Part shown: one piece after another, positions 43,703 to 52,982 of the stretch
Layout: each line of letters starts with the position of its first letter
How positions within the stretch are numbered: position 1 is the first letter of the stretch
Assembly (NCBI GenBank): GCA_020638975.1
Contig: JACKHN010000008.1
Coordinates: forward strand, 62,001-126,000
Direction of reading: 5' to 3'
Source of the DNA: Planctomycetaceae bacterium
Lineage (GTDB): Bacteria > Planctomycetota > Planctomycetia > Pirellulales > Pirellulaceae
DNA length: 64,000 nt
The notes under the pieces: generated by a model
Database searches by the model: none
What the model was told of the DNA's origin: nothing
The model's input: only the letters and a program-made list of their open reading frames with translations
Program-made: the position numbers and the translations under genes

Positions 43703-44929
43703 ATGCTGCACTCAAATCTGTTACTGCGAGCCGCCAGCACCAGCTTACTGCTGCTGTTTGCATTCACGGAATTGCGCGCAGACGGCTTTGTGCTGACGAC
43801 TGGTGCTCAAGTCTACGGCCAGTGGCTGAATCGTGAAGATGCCGACACTCCCTATTACCTCATCGCGACCGAATATGGAGGTCACCTGCAACTTGAGCGG
43901 TCGAGGGTTGCCCAAGTCATTCGACAATCAGAGTCGCAACTCAAGTACGATCGACTGGCGCCTGCGGTCGCCGACACGGTCGAAGATCATTGGAAGATCG
44001 CACAATGGTGTCGCGACCATGATTTGCCGATACAGCGTCAGCAGCATCTGCTTCGAGTGATCGAACTCGATTCGGATCACGAATTGGCGCACCGAGCTTT
44101 GGGGCACTCGGAAATCGGTGGGCAGTGGGTCAAGAAGGAAGATCATCTCGAACGCAAAGGCTACGTGCGTTACAAGGGAAAGTGGCGGTTGCAACAAGAG
44201 ATCGATCTAGCGGAGCAGCGCCGCTCGGAGGAACTCGCGAGGAAAGATTGGTACGTCAAACTATCACGCTGGCGTTCGCAGTTGACTGGCGATAGGAGGC
44301 ACGCAGCGATCGAAAGTATCCGCCAAGTTCGCGATCCGCTGGCCATCGAAGCCATCGGGCGATTACTACAAGCTGAACGCGATCGGCGAATGCGATTGAT
44401 CTACGTCGAAGTCTTGGGACAGATCCCTGACAATCAAGCGCTCGCCGCATTGGTCGAACTGGCTTTGTCGGATCGCGATGAAGAGGTGTATTATGCGTGT
44501 GTCGATCAACTGCGGGCGAGCATGTCGCCTCCGATTGCTAGACAGTTCGTGTCGGCACTTAAAAGCAATACCAACGATCGCGTGAACCGCGCCGCGATTG
44601 CACTGGGCATGCTTGGCGATCAATCCGTTGTTCCGCCTTTAATCGATGCGCTCGTCACACACCACCAGATAGCGCTGCCGGGTAGCGACATGATCACGAC
44701 CACGTTCGCCAGCGGTGGGCCGCTGAATCAAAGCGGCGGCACCTACTCATCTGGGCCGACTGCGCCGCAAGCGATCACACAAACGGCGACGAATCAGGAA
44801 GTCCTCAAGACGCTGGTCAGGTTAACTGGCGTGAGCTTCAGCTTCGATCAAAGAGCTTGGCGAAACTGGTATACTCTGGAGCAACGCCGTGTGAGTTCAC
44901 CTGATACAACCACGCGGCGGATCGACTAG
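43703..44929 (+). CDS. exported HEAT-repeat protein of unknown function
   Basis: A 408-residue protein with a signal peptide (MLHSNLLLRAASTSLLLLFA). Residues 30-75 hold a small beta-rich region (GFVLTTGAQVYGQWLNREDA), residues 80-185 are charged and helical (repeated Trp and His), and residues 200-320 look like HEAT repeats (DRRHAAIESIRQVRDPLAIE, RLIYVEVLGQIPDNQALAAL, NRAAIALGMLGDQSVVPPLI). A Gly/Ser/Thr-rich loop follows. HEAT arrays mediate protein binding; no catalytic residues are seen. GGAGG precedes the ATG. Confidence 0.72.
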   Translation: MLHSNLLLRAASTSLLLLFAFTELRADGFVLTTGAQVYGQWLNREDADTPYYLIATEYGGHLQLERSRVAQVIRQSESQLKYDRLAPAVADTVEDHWKIAQWCRDHDLPIQRQQHLLRVIELDSDHELAHRALGHSEIGGQWVKKEDHLERKGYVRYKGKWRLQQEIDLAEQRRSEELARKDWYVKLSRWRSQLTGDRRHAAIESIRQVRDPLAIEAIGRLLQAERDRRMRLIYVEVLGQIPDNQALAALVELALSDRDEEVYYACVDQLRASMSPPIARQFVSALKSNTNDRVNRAAIALGMLGDQSVVPPLIDALVTHHQIALPGSDMITTTFASGGPLNQSGGTYSSGPTAPQAITQTATNQEVLKTLVRLTGVSFSFDQRAWRNWYTLEQRRVSSPDTTTRRID

Positions 44930-44953
44930 CGATCACGTCCCCTGCTAAAGATA

Positions 44954-45035
44954 GCCGCAAAAAGGCACAATAAGCACGAACAGCGTAAATTTCAGTCACT
45001 TCCCTTTCTTGTGGCTTCTCGTGCCTTTTCGTGGC
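44954..45035. repeat. paired 10-bp degenerate repeats
   Basis: Three tandem 10-mers at 45006-45035 (TTCTTGTGGC, TTCTCGTGCC, TTTTCGTGGC) face three more in reverse orientation at 44954-44983 (as TTTTTGCGGC, TTATTGTGCC, CTGTTCGTGC on the minus strand). The array fills the gap between the HEAT-repeat gene and the CoA-binding gene. Confidence 0.5.
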
Positions 45036-45058
45036 CACCTTCTTCTTCGGAGTACCCA

Positions 45059-45442
45059 ATGTCAAAACCAACCGTCGCGGTTCTGGGCGCCAGCGCAGAT
45101 CGCTCGAAATTCGGAAACAAATCGGTGCGGGCTCACCTTCAGCAAGGCTACGACGTCTATCCCATCAATCCACGCGGCGGCGAGATCGAGGGGCTCAAGG
45201 TCTACGAGTCGCTGGCCGATGTCCCGGTCGAGCGATTGACTCGCATCAGCGTCTATCTGCCGCCGCAGATCGGCTTGAAGATGCTGGCCGAAATCGTCGC
45301 GAAAGGGTGCGACGAGTTTTGGCTGAACCCCGGCAGCGATAGCGACGAGGTTGTCACCAAGGCTCGCGAACTGGGACTCGACCCGATCGTGGCGTGCAGC
45401 ATCGTCGATGTTGGCGTCTCGCCACACCAGTTGGACGGCTAG
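45059..45442 (+). CDS. CoA-binding protein (CoA_binding_2 domain)
   Basis: A 127-residue single-domain Rossmann protein. PTVAVLGASADRSKFGNKSV is the glycine-rich loop; YDVYPINPRGGEIEGLKVYE and DEFWLNPGSDSDEVVTKARE continue the CoA-binding fold, ending PIVACSIVDVGVSP. Small proteins of this type (YccU-like) bind CoA or acyl-CoA with unknown purpose. The ATG at 45059 has GGAG seven bases upstream; the upstream in-frame stretch is in the decamer array. Function beyond CoA binding is not known. Confidence 0.82.
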   Translation: MSKPTVAVLGASADRSKFGNKSVRAHLQQGYDVYPINPRGGEIEGLKVYESLADVPVERLTRISVYLPPQIGLKMLAEIVAKGCDEFWLNPGSDSDEVVTKARELGLDPIVACSIVDVGVSPHQLDG

Positions 45443-45627
45443 TTGCTGGTGGTTGGTAAACGCAAAGTCTTGGAGCGTCACCCAGCGATTAACGCGGTAA
45501 CTTCATCGAAACGACGAAGCGCGTTTTAGAGCTGAACGCCCAATCGCGAAGTGTTAGTGATCTCCTTCAACCTTGGACATTCCTTGTTCGATATTGGACA
45601 CTTCGACGAAAACGTCGGGGGCTCGAC

Positions 45628-46110
45628 CTACGACTCCCCGTCACCGCCACCCTGCTGCATCATCTCCCTAAACCGCTGGTCGACGACTTCGGGTGTGAGG
45701 TCTTCGATGTGCGTGGCGATAGTCCACTCATGTCCGTAAGGGTCTTCCACCGATCCCGATCGGTCACCATAAAACTGATCCGCCATCGGCTTCTTCTCGG
45801 CAGCCCCTGCAGCAATGGCCTGGGCGAACATGGCATCGCAGTCGTCGGTGTAGATCATCAAATGGATCGGCGAGCCTCCAATAGTTTTCGCGCTCTTAAT
45901 GCCCATTTCAGGGAACTCGTCGGCCAGCATCACCGGGGAATCACCGATCTTGATTTCGGCGTGCATAACTTTTCCGCCCGGCCCGGGCAGCCTCATTAAC
46001 TCGGTGGCACCGAACGCTTTCTTGTAGAACTCGATCGCCCCGGCAGCATCGTGCGTAATGATGTACGGCGTAACCGAGTGGTAACCGTCGGGTTGTGCTT
46101 TGACTGTCAT
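45628..46110 (-). CDS. VOC-family protein (glyoxalase/bleomycin-resistance-like)
   Basis: A 160-residue protein of the PhnB/YdcE-like vicinal oxygen chelate group: VTPYIITHDAAGAIEFYKKA, MHAEIKIGDSPVMLADEFPE, LMIYTDDCDAMFAQAIAAG and RSGSVEDPYGHEWTIATHIE. The last block is the usual VOC close with metal or substrate ligands. Such proteins are lyases, dioxygenases or small-molecule binders; no more specific role can be read. The ATG has AGGAGA upstream. Isolated gene. Confidence 0.85.
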   Translation of the reverse strand: MTVKAQPDGYHSVTPYIITHDAAGAIEFYKKAFGATELMRLPGPGGKVMHAEIKIGDSPVMLADEFPEMGIKSAKTIGGSPIHLMIYTDDCDAMFAQAIAAGAAEKKPMADQFYGDRSGSVEDPYGHEWTIATHIEDLTPEVVDQRFREMMQQGGGDGES

Positions 46111-46218
46111 TGACTCATCTCCTGGTGAACGGTGTTGCGTTAGCGTCGATCAGTGCGAATCAGTGTTCCGAATCCGATCTGCTCCCTTGAAACGGTAGTT
46201 ATGCCGTCTGACTTGTTC

Positions 46219-46282
46219 GTAGGATGGACGCTTCGTCCAAGGTTTCAAACGGTCCCCAGGTCGGACGAGGCGTCCAACCTAC
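46219..46282. repeat. GTAGGATGGACG inverted repeat, second copy
   Basis: Arms 46219-46238 and 46263-46282 pair with two mismatches (GTAGGATGGACGCTTCGTCC against GGACGAGGCGTCCAACCTAC). It is the sister of the 12316-12372 element and lies in the 329-bp divergent gap 46111-46439. Nothing else coding is visible there. Confidence 0.7.
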
Positions 46283-46439
46283 AAATCGTATCACTACCCT
46301 TGAAACTTCTCGCTTTCGCTCCGAGTATCACATGGGTTAAGCTAGTTCTTTCAACAACTCCCGTCCCGAGGCAGATCGTCGCCCGACGATTATATCGTGT
46401 CGGCGGCCAGCATGCAGTCACTTTCTCGATGAGGAATCT

Positions 46440-48299
46440 ATGAACATTTCAGTTCGCCGCCGCATATTTTTGGGTGCGTGTCTCGTTGCCTTGCTGATGC
46501 CGTCGCATGCGCGAACGGCTGATAACGACCAATCGCGACTGGCGAACGATCTGCGACCGCTGATCGCGTGTCTGTCCGGCCAACAAACCACCTTCACAAT
46601 CACGGCCAAAATTGATGCCCAGATCGATGGCAGCTCCCATCACATCGACGCAAAGCTTATTCGATATTCTGACGACTCGTTCGATCTCGACCTAACGCAT
46701 CCCGACTACGCCGTTCAGCTACGCCGTCGAGCCGATGCGACGGCGATGATCCTGCCGTTGCACAAGATGGTGTATGTGGGACGTGGCGAGACGGACGTCA
46801 ACGACCATTTGACTCCGACGGGAATCACCAAACGCCTCATCAGTCCCGCGTCAAGCATCGCGACCTATGTACCATTACTACAGAGCGGCGACCCAAATAC
46901 CGTCGCGTTGATTCTCACCGGCCTATTGAAAGTCCAATTCGATGCTCAGGCGAGTTCATGGAAGATTACCGACAAGAGTTCGTTCCAATTCTCCGAGGCG
47001 GGCAAGACGATTGATGTGCGAGTCGACGCGACGCGAGTGCAGCTCGCAATAACGGACGTCGCGGCCGAAGCGAATCCGATCGGCAGTTGGCCCGAAATGC
47101 AAGTTGTCGAACTAGAGCGCAGCGAAATCGAACGACAACTCGTTCGCGGCGTGCGACGAGCGTTCGAGGTTCTCGCTCCCGGGCCAAGACTCACATCACC
47201 AACGCAAACCGCTAAGAAAGTCGAGCACGGCGAACTTCGTTGGATCGAAGGTCAGCGAGTGGCGTTGCTGCACGGCACACCGGAACAAATCGGCAAAGCT
47301 CATGGCGAGCTGTTAAAGCAGGAGGCGATGCGTTGCATCGATTCGGTCCTGTATTCTTTCGGGACCGTACAGACCATTCGTACGGGCCGCTGGTTCCGTC
47401 ACGAGTTGGCCGATGCCTACGCCCGACTGGCACCACACATTCCTGAACGGCACAAGGCCGAGACGCGAGCGATGGCCGACAGCCTGGGACTCGAAAACGA
47501 GCTTGCACAAACCCTGAACGTGTTCCCCGAGTTGTTTCATTGCTCGGGCTTCGCGGTGTATGGCAACGCGACAGTGGATGGCAAGCTGTACCACGGTCGT
47601 GTGCTCGATTACATGACAACGATCGGTTTGCAAGACGCGGCCACCACGTTTGTCGTCGCCCCGACCGGCCAAAACGCATTCGCCAATGTTGGCTACGCCG
47701 GTTTCATTGGCAGTGTCAGCGGCATGAATGCAAATGGTATTTCGTTGGGTGAGATGGGTGGACGCGGCGAAGGGCAGTGGGACGGCGTGCCGATGGCGAC
47801 GCTGATGCGACGAGCCCTCGAAGAATGTTCGACGTTGGAGGAAGTCATGACACTGTGGACGAACAGTCCCCGGACCTGTGAATACTACTACGTGTTTGCC
47901 GACGGCAAGACAAATCGCGCCGTGGGAGTGTCTGCGACGCCTGACAGCATCCAGTTTGTGCAGCCAGGCCAAGCCCACGAACTGCTCGGCCCAGGCATCG
48001 CCGACGCGGTCGTGCTTTCCGCGGGATCACGCCTGGAAATCTTGCGCGATCGCGTCACACAACGCTACGGCCAAATCGACGCGAACGTCGCCCAATGGCT
48101 GATGAGCCGCCCTGTTGCCATGCAATCGAACTTGCACAACGTCTTATTCGTTCCGGCAGACGGCGTTTTGTACGTAGCAAATGCCAGCCATGACAAGCCA
48201 GCGGCCGAGCGACCTTATGTGCGTTTGGAATTGAAAGAGTTGCTGAAGACGCTGCCCGCTACGAGTGTCGAGAGCACGGTCGCGACCGCAGGAGATTAG
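46440..48299 (+). CDS. exported C45-family acyltransferase/hydrolase with N-terminal domain
   Basis: A 619-residue protein with a signal region (MNISVRRRIFLGACLVALLM). Residues 30-250 form a LolA-like or DUF2092-like beta domain (TFTITAKIDAQIDGSSHHID ... YVGRGETDVNDHL); residues 265-600 are a C45/AAT domain (VALLHGTPEQIGKAHGELLK ... HCSGFAVYGNATVDGKLYHG). The expected nucleophile is Cys368 (FHCSGFAVYG), with LDYMTTIGLQ and GYAGFIGSVSGMNANGISLG. It would hydrolyse amide bonds in the periplasm after autocleavage. The next gene (alpha/beta hydrolase) starts nine bases after its stop, so the two form an operon. It is larger than the cytosolic C45 at 17634. Confidence 0.82.
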   Translation: MNISVRRRIFLGACLVALLMPSHARTADNDQSRLANDLRPLIACLSGQQTTFTITAKIDAQIDGSSHHIDAKLIRYSDDSFDLDLTHPDYAVQLRRRADATAMILPLHKMVYVGRGETDVNDHLTPTGITKRLISPASSIATYVPLLQSGDPNTVALILTGLLKVQFDAQASSWKITDKSSFQFSEAGKTIDVRVDATRVQLAITDVAAEANPIGSWPEMQVVELERSEIERQLVRGVRRAFEVLAPGPRLTSPTQTAKKVEHGELRWIEGQRVALLHGTPEQIGKAHGELLKQEAMRCIDSVLYSFGTVQTIRTGRWFRHELADAYARLAPHIPERHKAETRAMADSLGLENELAQTLNVFPELFHCSGFAVYGNATVDGKLYHGRVLDYMTTIGLQDAATTFVVAPTGQNAFANVGYAGFIGSVSGMNANGISLGEMGGRGEGQWDGVPMATLMRRALEECSTLEEVMTLWTNSPRTCEYYYVFADGKTNRAVGVSATPDSIQFVQPGQAHELLGPGIADAVVLSAGSRLEILRDRVTQRYGQIDANVAQWLMSRPVAMQSNLHNVLFVPADGVLYVANASHDKPAAERPYVRLELKELLKTLPATSVESTVATAGD

Positions 48300-48308
48300 G
48301 GCTGGCCG

Positions 48309-49328
48309 ATGTTTCGAACTTTCGTAATCGCATTAACATCGCTCGCTTGGACGACGCTGGCGTTTGCCGAATTGACGGTCGTGCCGGGTGCGACATTCGC
48401 GGCGAGTGACACTTTAGATACCGGCACCGAGTCATCTCCAGACGCCAAAGCGTGTCTCGACGGGTTGGTGTGGCAGGCGTCAGATTTTCGCGTCCGTTGC
48501 GAAACCGCGCGTGAACGCTGCGGCGACTTGATGATTCAGTTCCCTTCTCCGGTCACCAGCGGCGATGTGGCGAACGACGTTGTGACTATGGAATGGTATA
48601 TGGCGCGCAATAAAGCCAAAGTTCCGATCGACGCGCCGGCGATCGTTGTGGTTCATGAATCAGGAAGCGGCATGACCGCCGGTCGCATGTTCGCGGGCGG
48701 CTTGCGGATGCAAGGTTTTCACGCCTTCATGATCCAGTTGCCATACTATGGCGAACGACGAGCCAACGGAAAGCGACCGAGCGGAGAAAACTTGGTCCCG
48801 GTGATCCGGCAAGCCGTCGCCGACGTGCGTCGCGCACGCGACGCGGTTGCTGCGCTTCCGCTGGTCGACAAAGAAAATATTTCCCTGCAAGGGACGAGCC
48901 TCGGCGGCTTTGTCACGGCAACGGCCGCCAGTCTCGACCGGGGTTATAATCATGTCTTCATTATGCTGGCCGGCGGCGACTTATGCGGGGTGATTCAGAA
49001 TGGCCAAAAGGACGCCGCCAAGTTTCGTGAGGAATTGACCAAGGCGGGGCTCACCGGCGAGAAGCTGAAGTCAGCCGTCGCTACCATCGAGCCGACACGC
49101 ATCGCACATCGACTCGACCCGGCAACCACTTGGCTCTACTCGGCACAATTCGATACTGTCGTCCCGCCAGCCAATTCCTATCTGTTAGCCAAGACGGCGA
49201 ATCTCGAACCGTCTCATCACATCGAGATGCTGGCAAATCATTACACCGGCATCATCTACGTTCCGTACTTGCTCACCCACATGCAACAACAGATCTCGCC
49301 AGTGGCGGTCGATGTTGCGAGCGAATGA
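48309..49328 (+). CDS. exported alpha/beta hydrolase
   Basis: A 339-residue protein with a signal peptide (MFRTFVIALTSLAWTTLAFA). The fold is seen in AIVVVHESGSGMTAGRMFAG, HAFMIQLPYYGERRANGKRP, the nucleophile SLQGTSLGGFVTATAASLD, the acid in YSAQFDTVVPPANS and the His in EMLANHYTGIIYVP. It is probably an esterase or lipase-like hydrolase. It follows the C45 gene by nine bases, so the pair may act successively on an acylated compound. Confidence 0.8.
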   Translation: MFRTFVIALTSLAWTTLAFAELTVVPGATFAASDTLDTGTESSPDAKACLDGLVWQASDFRVRCETARERCGDLMIQFPSPVTSGDVANDVVTMEWYMARNKAKVPIDAPAIVVVHESGSGMTAGRMFAGGLRMQGFHAFMIQLPYYGERRANGKRPSGENLVPVIRQAVADVRRARDAVAALPLVDKENISLQGTSLGGFVTATAASLDRGYNHVFIMLAGGDLCGVIQNGQKDAAKFREELTKAGLTGEKLKSAVATIEPTRIAHRLDPATTWLYSAQFDTVVPPANSYLLAKTANLEPSHHIEMLANHYTGIIYVPYLLTHMQQQISPVAVDVASE

Positions 49329-49348
49329 GCCACGAAACGCCGTGTCTC

Positions 49349-50695
49349 CTACTCTTCGCTCGCAACCAGCTTCTTAATCGCCACATTCCGAAACATGACG
49401 GGTTCGTTGTGGCCGGCAAAGCCGAAATGGCCTCGCGTGAGATCCTTGCCGGGATGCGGTAGGTCGTCTTTGAATTCGGTCACTTTGCTGACATCCGCAT
49501 CGACGATCACGCTGCCGTTGAGTTCGACTTTAATGGTGTGCCCTTGCACCGTCACTTCCTGATAATTCCACTCACCGACGGGGCGCAGATAGCCACGATG
49601 AGCGGCGACCATGCCGTATACCGACCCGTGATACTGTCGCGGATCAAGCTTTGCGTATTTGGTGGCCGTGTCGTCCAAGACCTGCAATTCGGTCATGCCA
49701 TCGTACGACGCGCGCCCTGTGCCTGGATAGCGAATTGCTAATCCATTGTTGCCGCCGGGCGGCAGCTTGAATTCGACGCGGACGACAAAATCATCGTACT
49801 CTTCTTCCGTGAACAGATTCCCGCCGTGGCCTTCCTTACAGACGATGGCACCGTCGCGAACTTCATAGTTCTCGACCGCACCTGCCCAACCGCTTAGATC
49901 GGTTCCGTTGAAGACCGACGAAAACCCATCCTTCTCGTCGCTCCCACGTAGCCGCTCGTTAGCCTCATCGATCGGAATGTCCCGTACGAAGATGTTCCGC
50001 CACCGAATTTCGCCGCCATGTGTCTGCAAATGGATCGGACCGCGAGCAGGCAGCGGGATCTGGCGATCTTTGTCCCAGTAGTTCTCCATGATGGCGTTGT
50101 CGACGACGAGCTTGTCATTCAGGTAGACGGTCGTGCGGCTGCCGATTTGGAGGATACGGAACTTGTTCCACTCGCCAAACGGCTTGTCGGCGAGAACAAG
50201 CGGCAACTGACCTGCGGCCCCTTTGCTGTTATTGAACAGACCGCCGGAGCCTTTGTCCGCGTTGCGATCCCACTTTCCGCCTTCTTCCGTATAGTCCCAG
50301 ATCTGAACTTGCGGCGTACCTCGCAGATAGATCCCGCTGTCGGCCTTGGCCACTGTTTTGTATTCGAGCAGGAACTCGATGTCGCCAAACTCTTCGTTGG
50401 TTGTCGCGTAGGGGCCGTGCCCGTCGTTGACGAGTTCACCGTTGTCAACGCTCCAGTGTGCGTTGAACTCTTCCTGTTGAGCGGCGATCGCTTCTTCGCG
50501 TTTGTCTTCGGCAGCTTTAACGGTCGTGTGCGGATTGTCGCCGTGCCATCCTTCGAGATTCTCGCCATTGAACAAGGCGCGAAAGCCTGCTGGCGGATTC
50601 GAGTCGGCAGCGTTGACAGTCGCAACCAAAACACAGAAGGCACACGCGAAGAACAGTGACCGCAGACATCGTGCAGACGGTAGATCGTGTTTCAT
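49349..50695 (-). CDS. exported two-domain DUF1080 protein (3-keto-disaccharide hydrolase-like)
   Basis: A 448-residue exported protein with two concanavalin-like DUF1080 domains. Domain 1: GFRALFNGENLEGWHGDNPH ... GDIEFLLEYKTVAKADSGIY ... IRWRNIFVRDIP. Domain 2: FSSVFNGTDLSGWAGAVENY ... DDFVVRVEFKLPPGGNNGLA ... VMFRNVAIKK. In planctomycetes, this family is associated with carbohydrate processing; some members cleave 3-keto-glycosides. Convergent with the alpha/beta hydrolase gene. Confidence 0.88.
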   Translation of the reverse strand: MKHDLPSARCLRSLFFACAFCVLVATVNAADSNPPAGFRALFNGENLEGWHGDNPHTTVKAAEDKREEAIAAQQEEFNAHWSVDNGELVNDGHGPYATTNEEFGDIEFLLEYKTVAKADSGIYLRGTPQVQIWDYTEEGGKWDRNADKGSGGLFNNSKGAAGQLPLVLADKPFGEWNKFRILQIGSRTTVYLNDKLVVDNAIMENYWDKDRQIPLPARGPIHLQTHGGEIRWRNIFVRDIPIDEANERLRGSDEKDGFSSVFNGTDLSGWAGAVENYEVRDGAIVCKEGHGGNLFTEEEYDDFVVRVEFKLPPGGNNGLAIRYPGTGRASYDGMTELQVLDDTATKYAKLDPRQYHGSVYGMVAAHRGYLRPVGEWNYQEVTVQGHTIKVELNGSVIVDADVSKVTEFKDDLPHPGKDLTRGHFGFAGHNEPVMFRNVAIKKLVASEE

Positions 50696-50819
50696 AGGTT
50701 GGATCTTTCTGGCGGGAGGGTTAGGAGGCGGGAAGATGCGATAGCAGTTATGATAAGTCGTAACTCAAAACACATCCGATTTCAATCAACAACCTGGATA
50801 ATCGCTGAGGAACCACAGC

Positions 50820-51629
50820 ATGCTCCACCGCCGCCTCGCACTCGCCGCTCTGTTGCTACTGCCCTTCGCCACTTCCGCACACACAGAGGATGCGGTCGCC
50901 GTAAAGCTCCCGTCGCGTGAGAACTTTCACCTCTTTCTCCTTGTCGGCCAATCCAACATGGCAGGACGTGGCCAAGTCGCCGACGAAGATCGCCAACCGC
51001 ATCCGCGCGTGCTGATGTTCACGAAGGAAGGCCAGTGGGCACCAGCGATCGATCCGCTTCACTTTGACAAACCCAGCGCCGGTGTGGGCATTGGCCGAAC
51101 GTTTGGTATCGAGATCGCCGCGGCAAACCCAGGTGCCACCATCGGACTCATTCCGTGTGCTGCGGGCGGTTCCCCGATTTCGAGTTGGGAGCCTGGCGGG
51201 TATCACTCGCAGACGAAGAGCCACCCGTACGACGAGGCGATCAAGCGCACGAAGCAGGCACTCGAAGTTGGCGTACTGAAAGGAATTCTCTGGCATCAAG
51301 GCGAGTCTGACTCGCATGCAGGAACAGCCGAAGTCTACGAGCAGAAACTGCACGCCTTGATCGCCCGTTTCCGTAAGGAGTTAAACGCTTCGGAGGTTCC
51401 TTTCATCGCGGGGCAACTGGGACAATTCGCCGAGCGACCCTGGAACGAGGCCCGAAAACTCGTGAACGCAGCGCACCAAAGTCTGCCTGCGAAAGTCGCA
51501 CGCACGGCTTTCGTCAGCTCGGAGGGTTTAGGCCACAAGGGCGATGAAGTTCACTTCAACTCGGCGGCCTATCGGGAGTTTGGTCATCGTTACGCGGAGG
51601 CGTATCAGAAGTTGACTCAATCGCAGTAA
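50820..51629 (+). CDS. exported SGNH/sialate O-acetylesterase-like carbohydrate esterase
   Basis: A 269-residue exported protein. After the signal, FHLFLLVGQSNMAGRGQVAD contains the GQSNMAG nucleophile block of sialate O-acetylesterase/CE6 proteins; GLIPCAAGGSPISSWEPGGY and GILWHQGESDSHAGTAEVYE carry the oxyanion and Gln/Glu residues; KGDEVHFNSAAYREFGHRYA ends with the catalytic His. It would remove O-acetyl groups from sugars. Divergent to the DUF1080 gene, so both may serve polysaccharide breakdown. Confidence 0.88.
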   Translation: MLHRRLALAALLLLPFATSAHTEDAVAVKLPSRENFHLFLLVGQSNMAGRGQVADEDRQPHPRVLMFTKEGQWAPAIDPLHFDKPSAGVGIGRTFGIEIAAANPGATIGLIPCAAGGSPISSWEPGGYHSQTKSHPYDEAIKRTKQALEVGVLKGILWHQGESDSHAGTAEVYEQKLHALIARFRKELNASEVPFIAGQLGQFAERPWNEARKLVNAAHQSLPAKVARTAFVSSEGLGHKGDEVHFNSAAYREFGHRYAEAYQKLTQSQ

Positions 51630-51831
51630 AGCCGCTACATCGCATGACAGGTTGCGGCGGGTATTTCGCGAACCGGTTGTCGGATTGAGCCAGCTGACAC
51701 AGCCAAAAGACGGAGCCCGTGCCCGAGACAATTCGTCGCACATGAGTGCAGTGCTGGCAAAGCGACTTCAACGTTGCCTCCAAGTTTGACTTCTGTCGGC
51801 GTCGTCGTGTTGCTCTCTTAGCGTACCAAGC

Positions 51832-51859
51832 GACGGACGGGGCTGGGGACCCGTCCTAC
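51832..51859. repeat. GTAGGACGGGTCCCC-type palindromic unit (minus orientation)
   Basis: GACGGACGGGGCTGGGGACCCGTCCTAC is the minus-strand form of a GTAGGACGGGTCCCC...GGACGG unit. It belongs to the same loose GTAGGA-headed group as the other intergenic palindromes. Confidence 0.45.
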
Positions 51860-51866
51860 ATGTCAC

Positions 51867-52055
51867 TTACGATCGTCCGCTAGCGACTAAGTAGTTGCCC
51901 TGCCCGCTTTGGAGTTCGTCACGTTGCTGATGCGGTTCCGGCTGTTTGACGCGTGTGGCGAGTTGATTTAGTTCCTGAAGCAGGTGGTCAAGATTGGATT
52001 CGAGCGTCGGCAAGCGTCCAGTCTGCGGCTGTTCCATCGCGTAGAGACCTTTCAT
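51867..52055 (-). CDS. small hypothetical protein (62 residues)
   Basis: An open frame from ATG 52055 to the stop at 51867. The protein is short, hydrophilic and has a helical stretch (LESNLDHLLQELNQLATRVK) that could be a coiled coil. I do not recognise it, and no strong ribosome binding site is visible. The heptad-like Leu spacing is the only structural support. Confidence 0.3.
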   Translation of the reverse strand: MKGLYAMEQPQTGRLPTLESNLDHLLQELNQLATRVKQPEPHQQRDELQSGQGNYLVASGRS

Positions 52056-52100
52056 GATGATTGTCAGGGGTGTGCGATGGGTTATCGGTCTGCCTACCAC

Positions 52101-52409
52101 TCGGTTTTCAGTGCCAATGCGGACGGTCGATCAATTCACCGTGAACCTCATACCTTGCCCGACAGATGAGATCGTTACCGACCTTTGTAGGCGGCGCTGT
52201 AAAATGTTCACGGATCGAGCCCCGAAAATGTAAAAATGACAGGCCATCGAACCGCTCGCAGAATTTCCAACAACAACAAGTCCTGATGAGTGCATGAGTT
52301 GCACGTCGCAGTTCCCAACATGGCATGCGATTCGCAGCACAGCGACCCACAGCCAGGATGGCTGACGAAGTCGTGACAGAGAACTTTGAATCTCACAGGG
52401 AAGTATTTC
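52101..52409. other. 309-bp gap without recognisable gene
   Basis: I see no coding frame with plausible composition, no long hairpin and no RNA gene here. It holds the upstream region of the zinc-ribbon gene. Confidence 0.3.
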
Positions 52410-52634
52410 ATGATGACAACAAATTTCTCTCAAGACTGCCCCGCTTGCAGTCGCAAGCTGTACGTTCGTCTGGCGTATCTCGGACGTCGAGTTGCCTGCC
52501 AGCATTGCCAGGCCGAATTCGTCGCTTCCGAAGCTTCTTCATCCAACGCTCCGGCAACCTTGTGGCGCGAGTCGCTCGTTCAGCGCGCCGACGACCTCTT
52601 GCGCCGCCTTGATCTTCAGGCCGAGTTTGCGTAG
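52410..52634 (+). CDS. small zinc-ribbon-like protein (74 residues)
   Basis: Starts MMTTNFSQDCPACSRKLYVR and continues LAYLGRRVACQHCQAEFVAS. The CPxC ... CQHC pairs, 18 residues apart, are the pattern of a short zinc ribbon common in planctomycete hypotheticals. The rest is a helical tail (LVQRADDLLRRLDLQAEFA). AGGGAAG lies upstream of the ATG. It might bind nucleic acid or protein; nothing more can be said. Confidence 0.6.
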   Translation: MMTTNFSQDCPACSRKLYVRLAYLGRRVACQHCQAEFVASEASSSNAPATLWRESLVQRADDLLRRLDLQAEFA

Positions 52635-52783
52635 GCCTCCGGCTACGCGTCACCGTTGCCTGCGGCATCGACCTCCATGTCTCAGGCTACGGTGATGAAT
52701 CAATAGCCAGATTCGTCTACCGTCGCTTCGATTACCGCAAGCATGCGGAGAATGGACTACAGCTTTATTGGAGGAGTTCCAGG

Positions 52784-52975
52784 ATGGTACGAGCAACACT
52801 CAATAACCTGAAAGAGAATCTTCAAGTGTGCGACAGGTACTTCGTTAAGCGAATCAACTTAACAAGCTTCGACGGAGCCGTGACGAGATCTGAGCTCCAA
52901 CAACACGAAACGGAAGAGACCGGACGCTCGCTCGGCGACATCCTCGCTGATTTGCGACTTGCGGGAAGCCTGTAG
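52784..52975 (+). CDS. small hypothetical protein (63 residues)
   Basis: A short hydrophilic protein with TSFDGAVTRSELQQHETEET and a Leu-rich end. GGAGGAG lies nine bases before the ATG, the best evidence that it is translated. It follows the zinc-ribbon gene on the same strand by about 150 bp and ends 8 bp before the converging RND gene. I do not recognise the family. Confidence 0.5.
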   Translation: MVRATLNNLKENLQVCDRYFVKRINLTSFDGAVTRSELQQHETEETGRSLGDILADLRLAGSL

Positions 52976-52982
52976 TTCCCAT

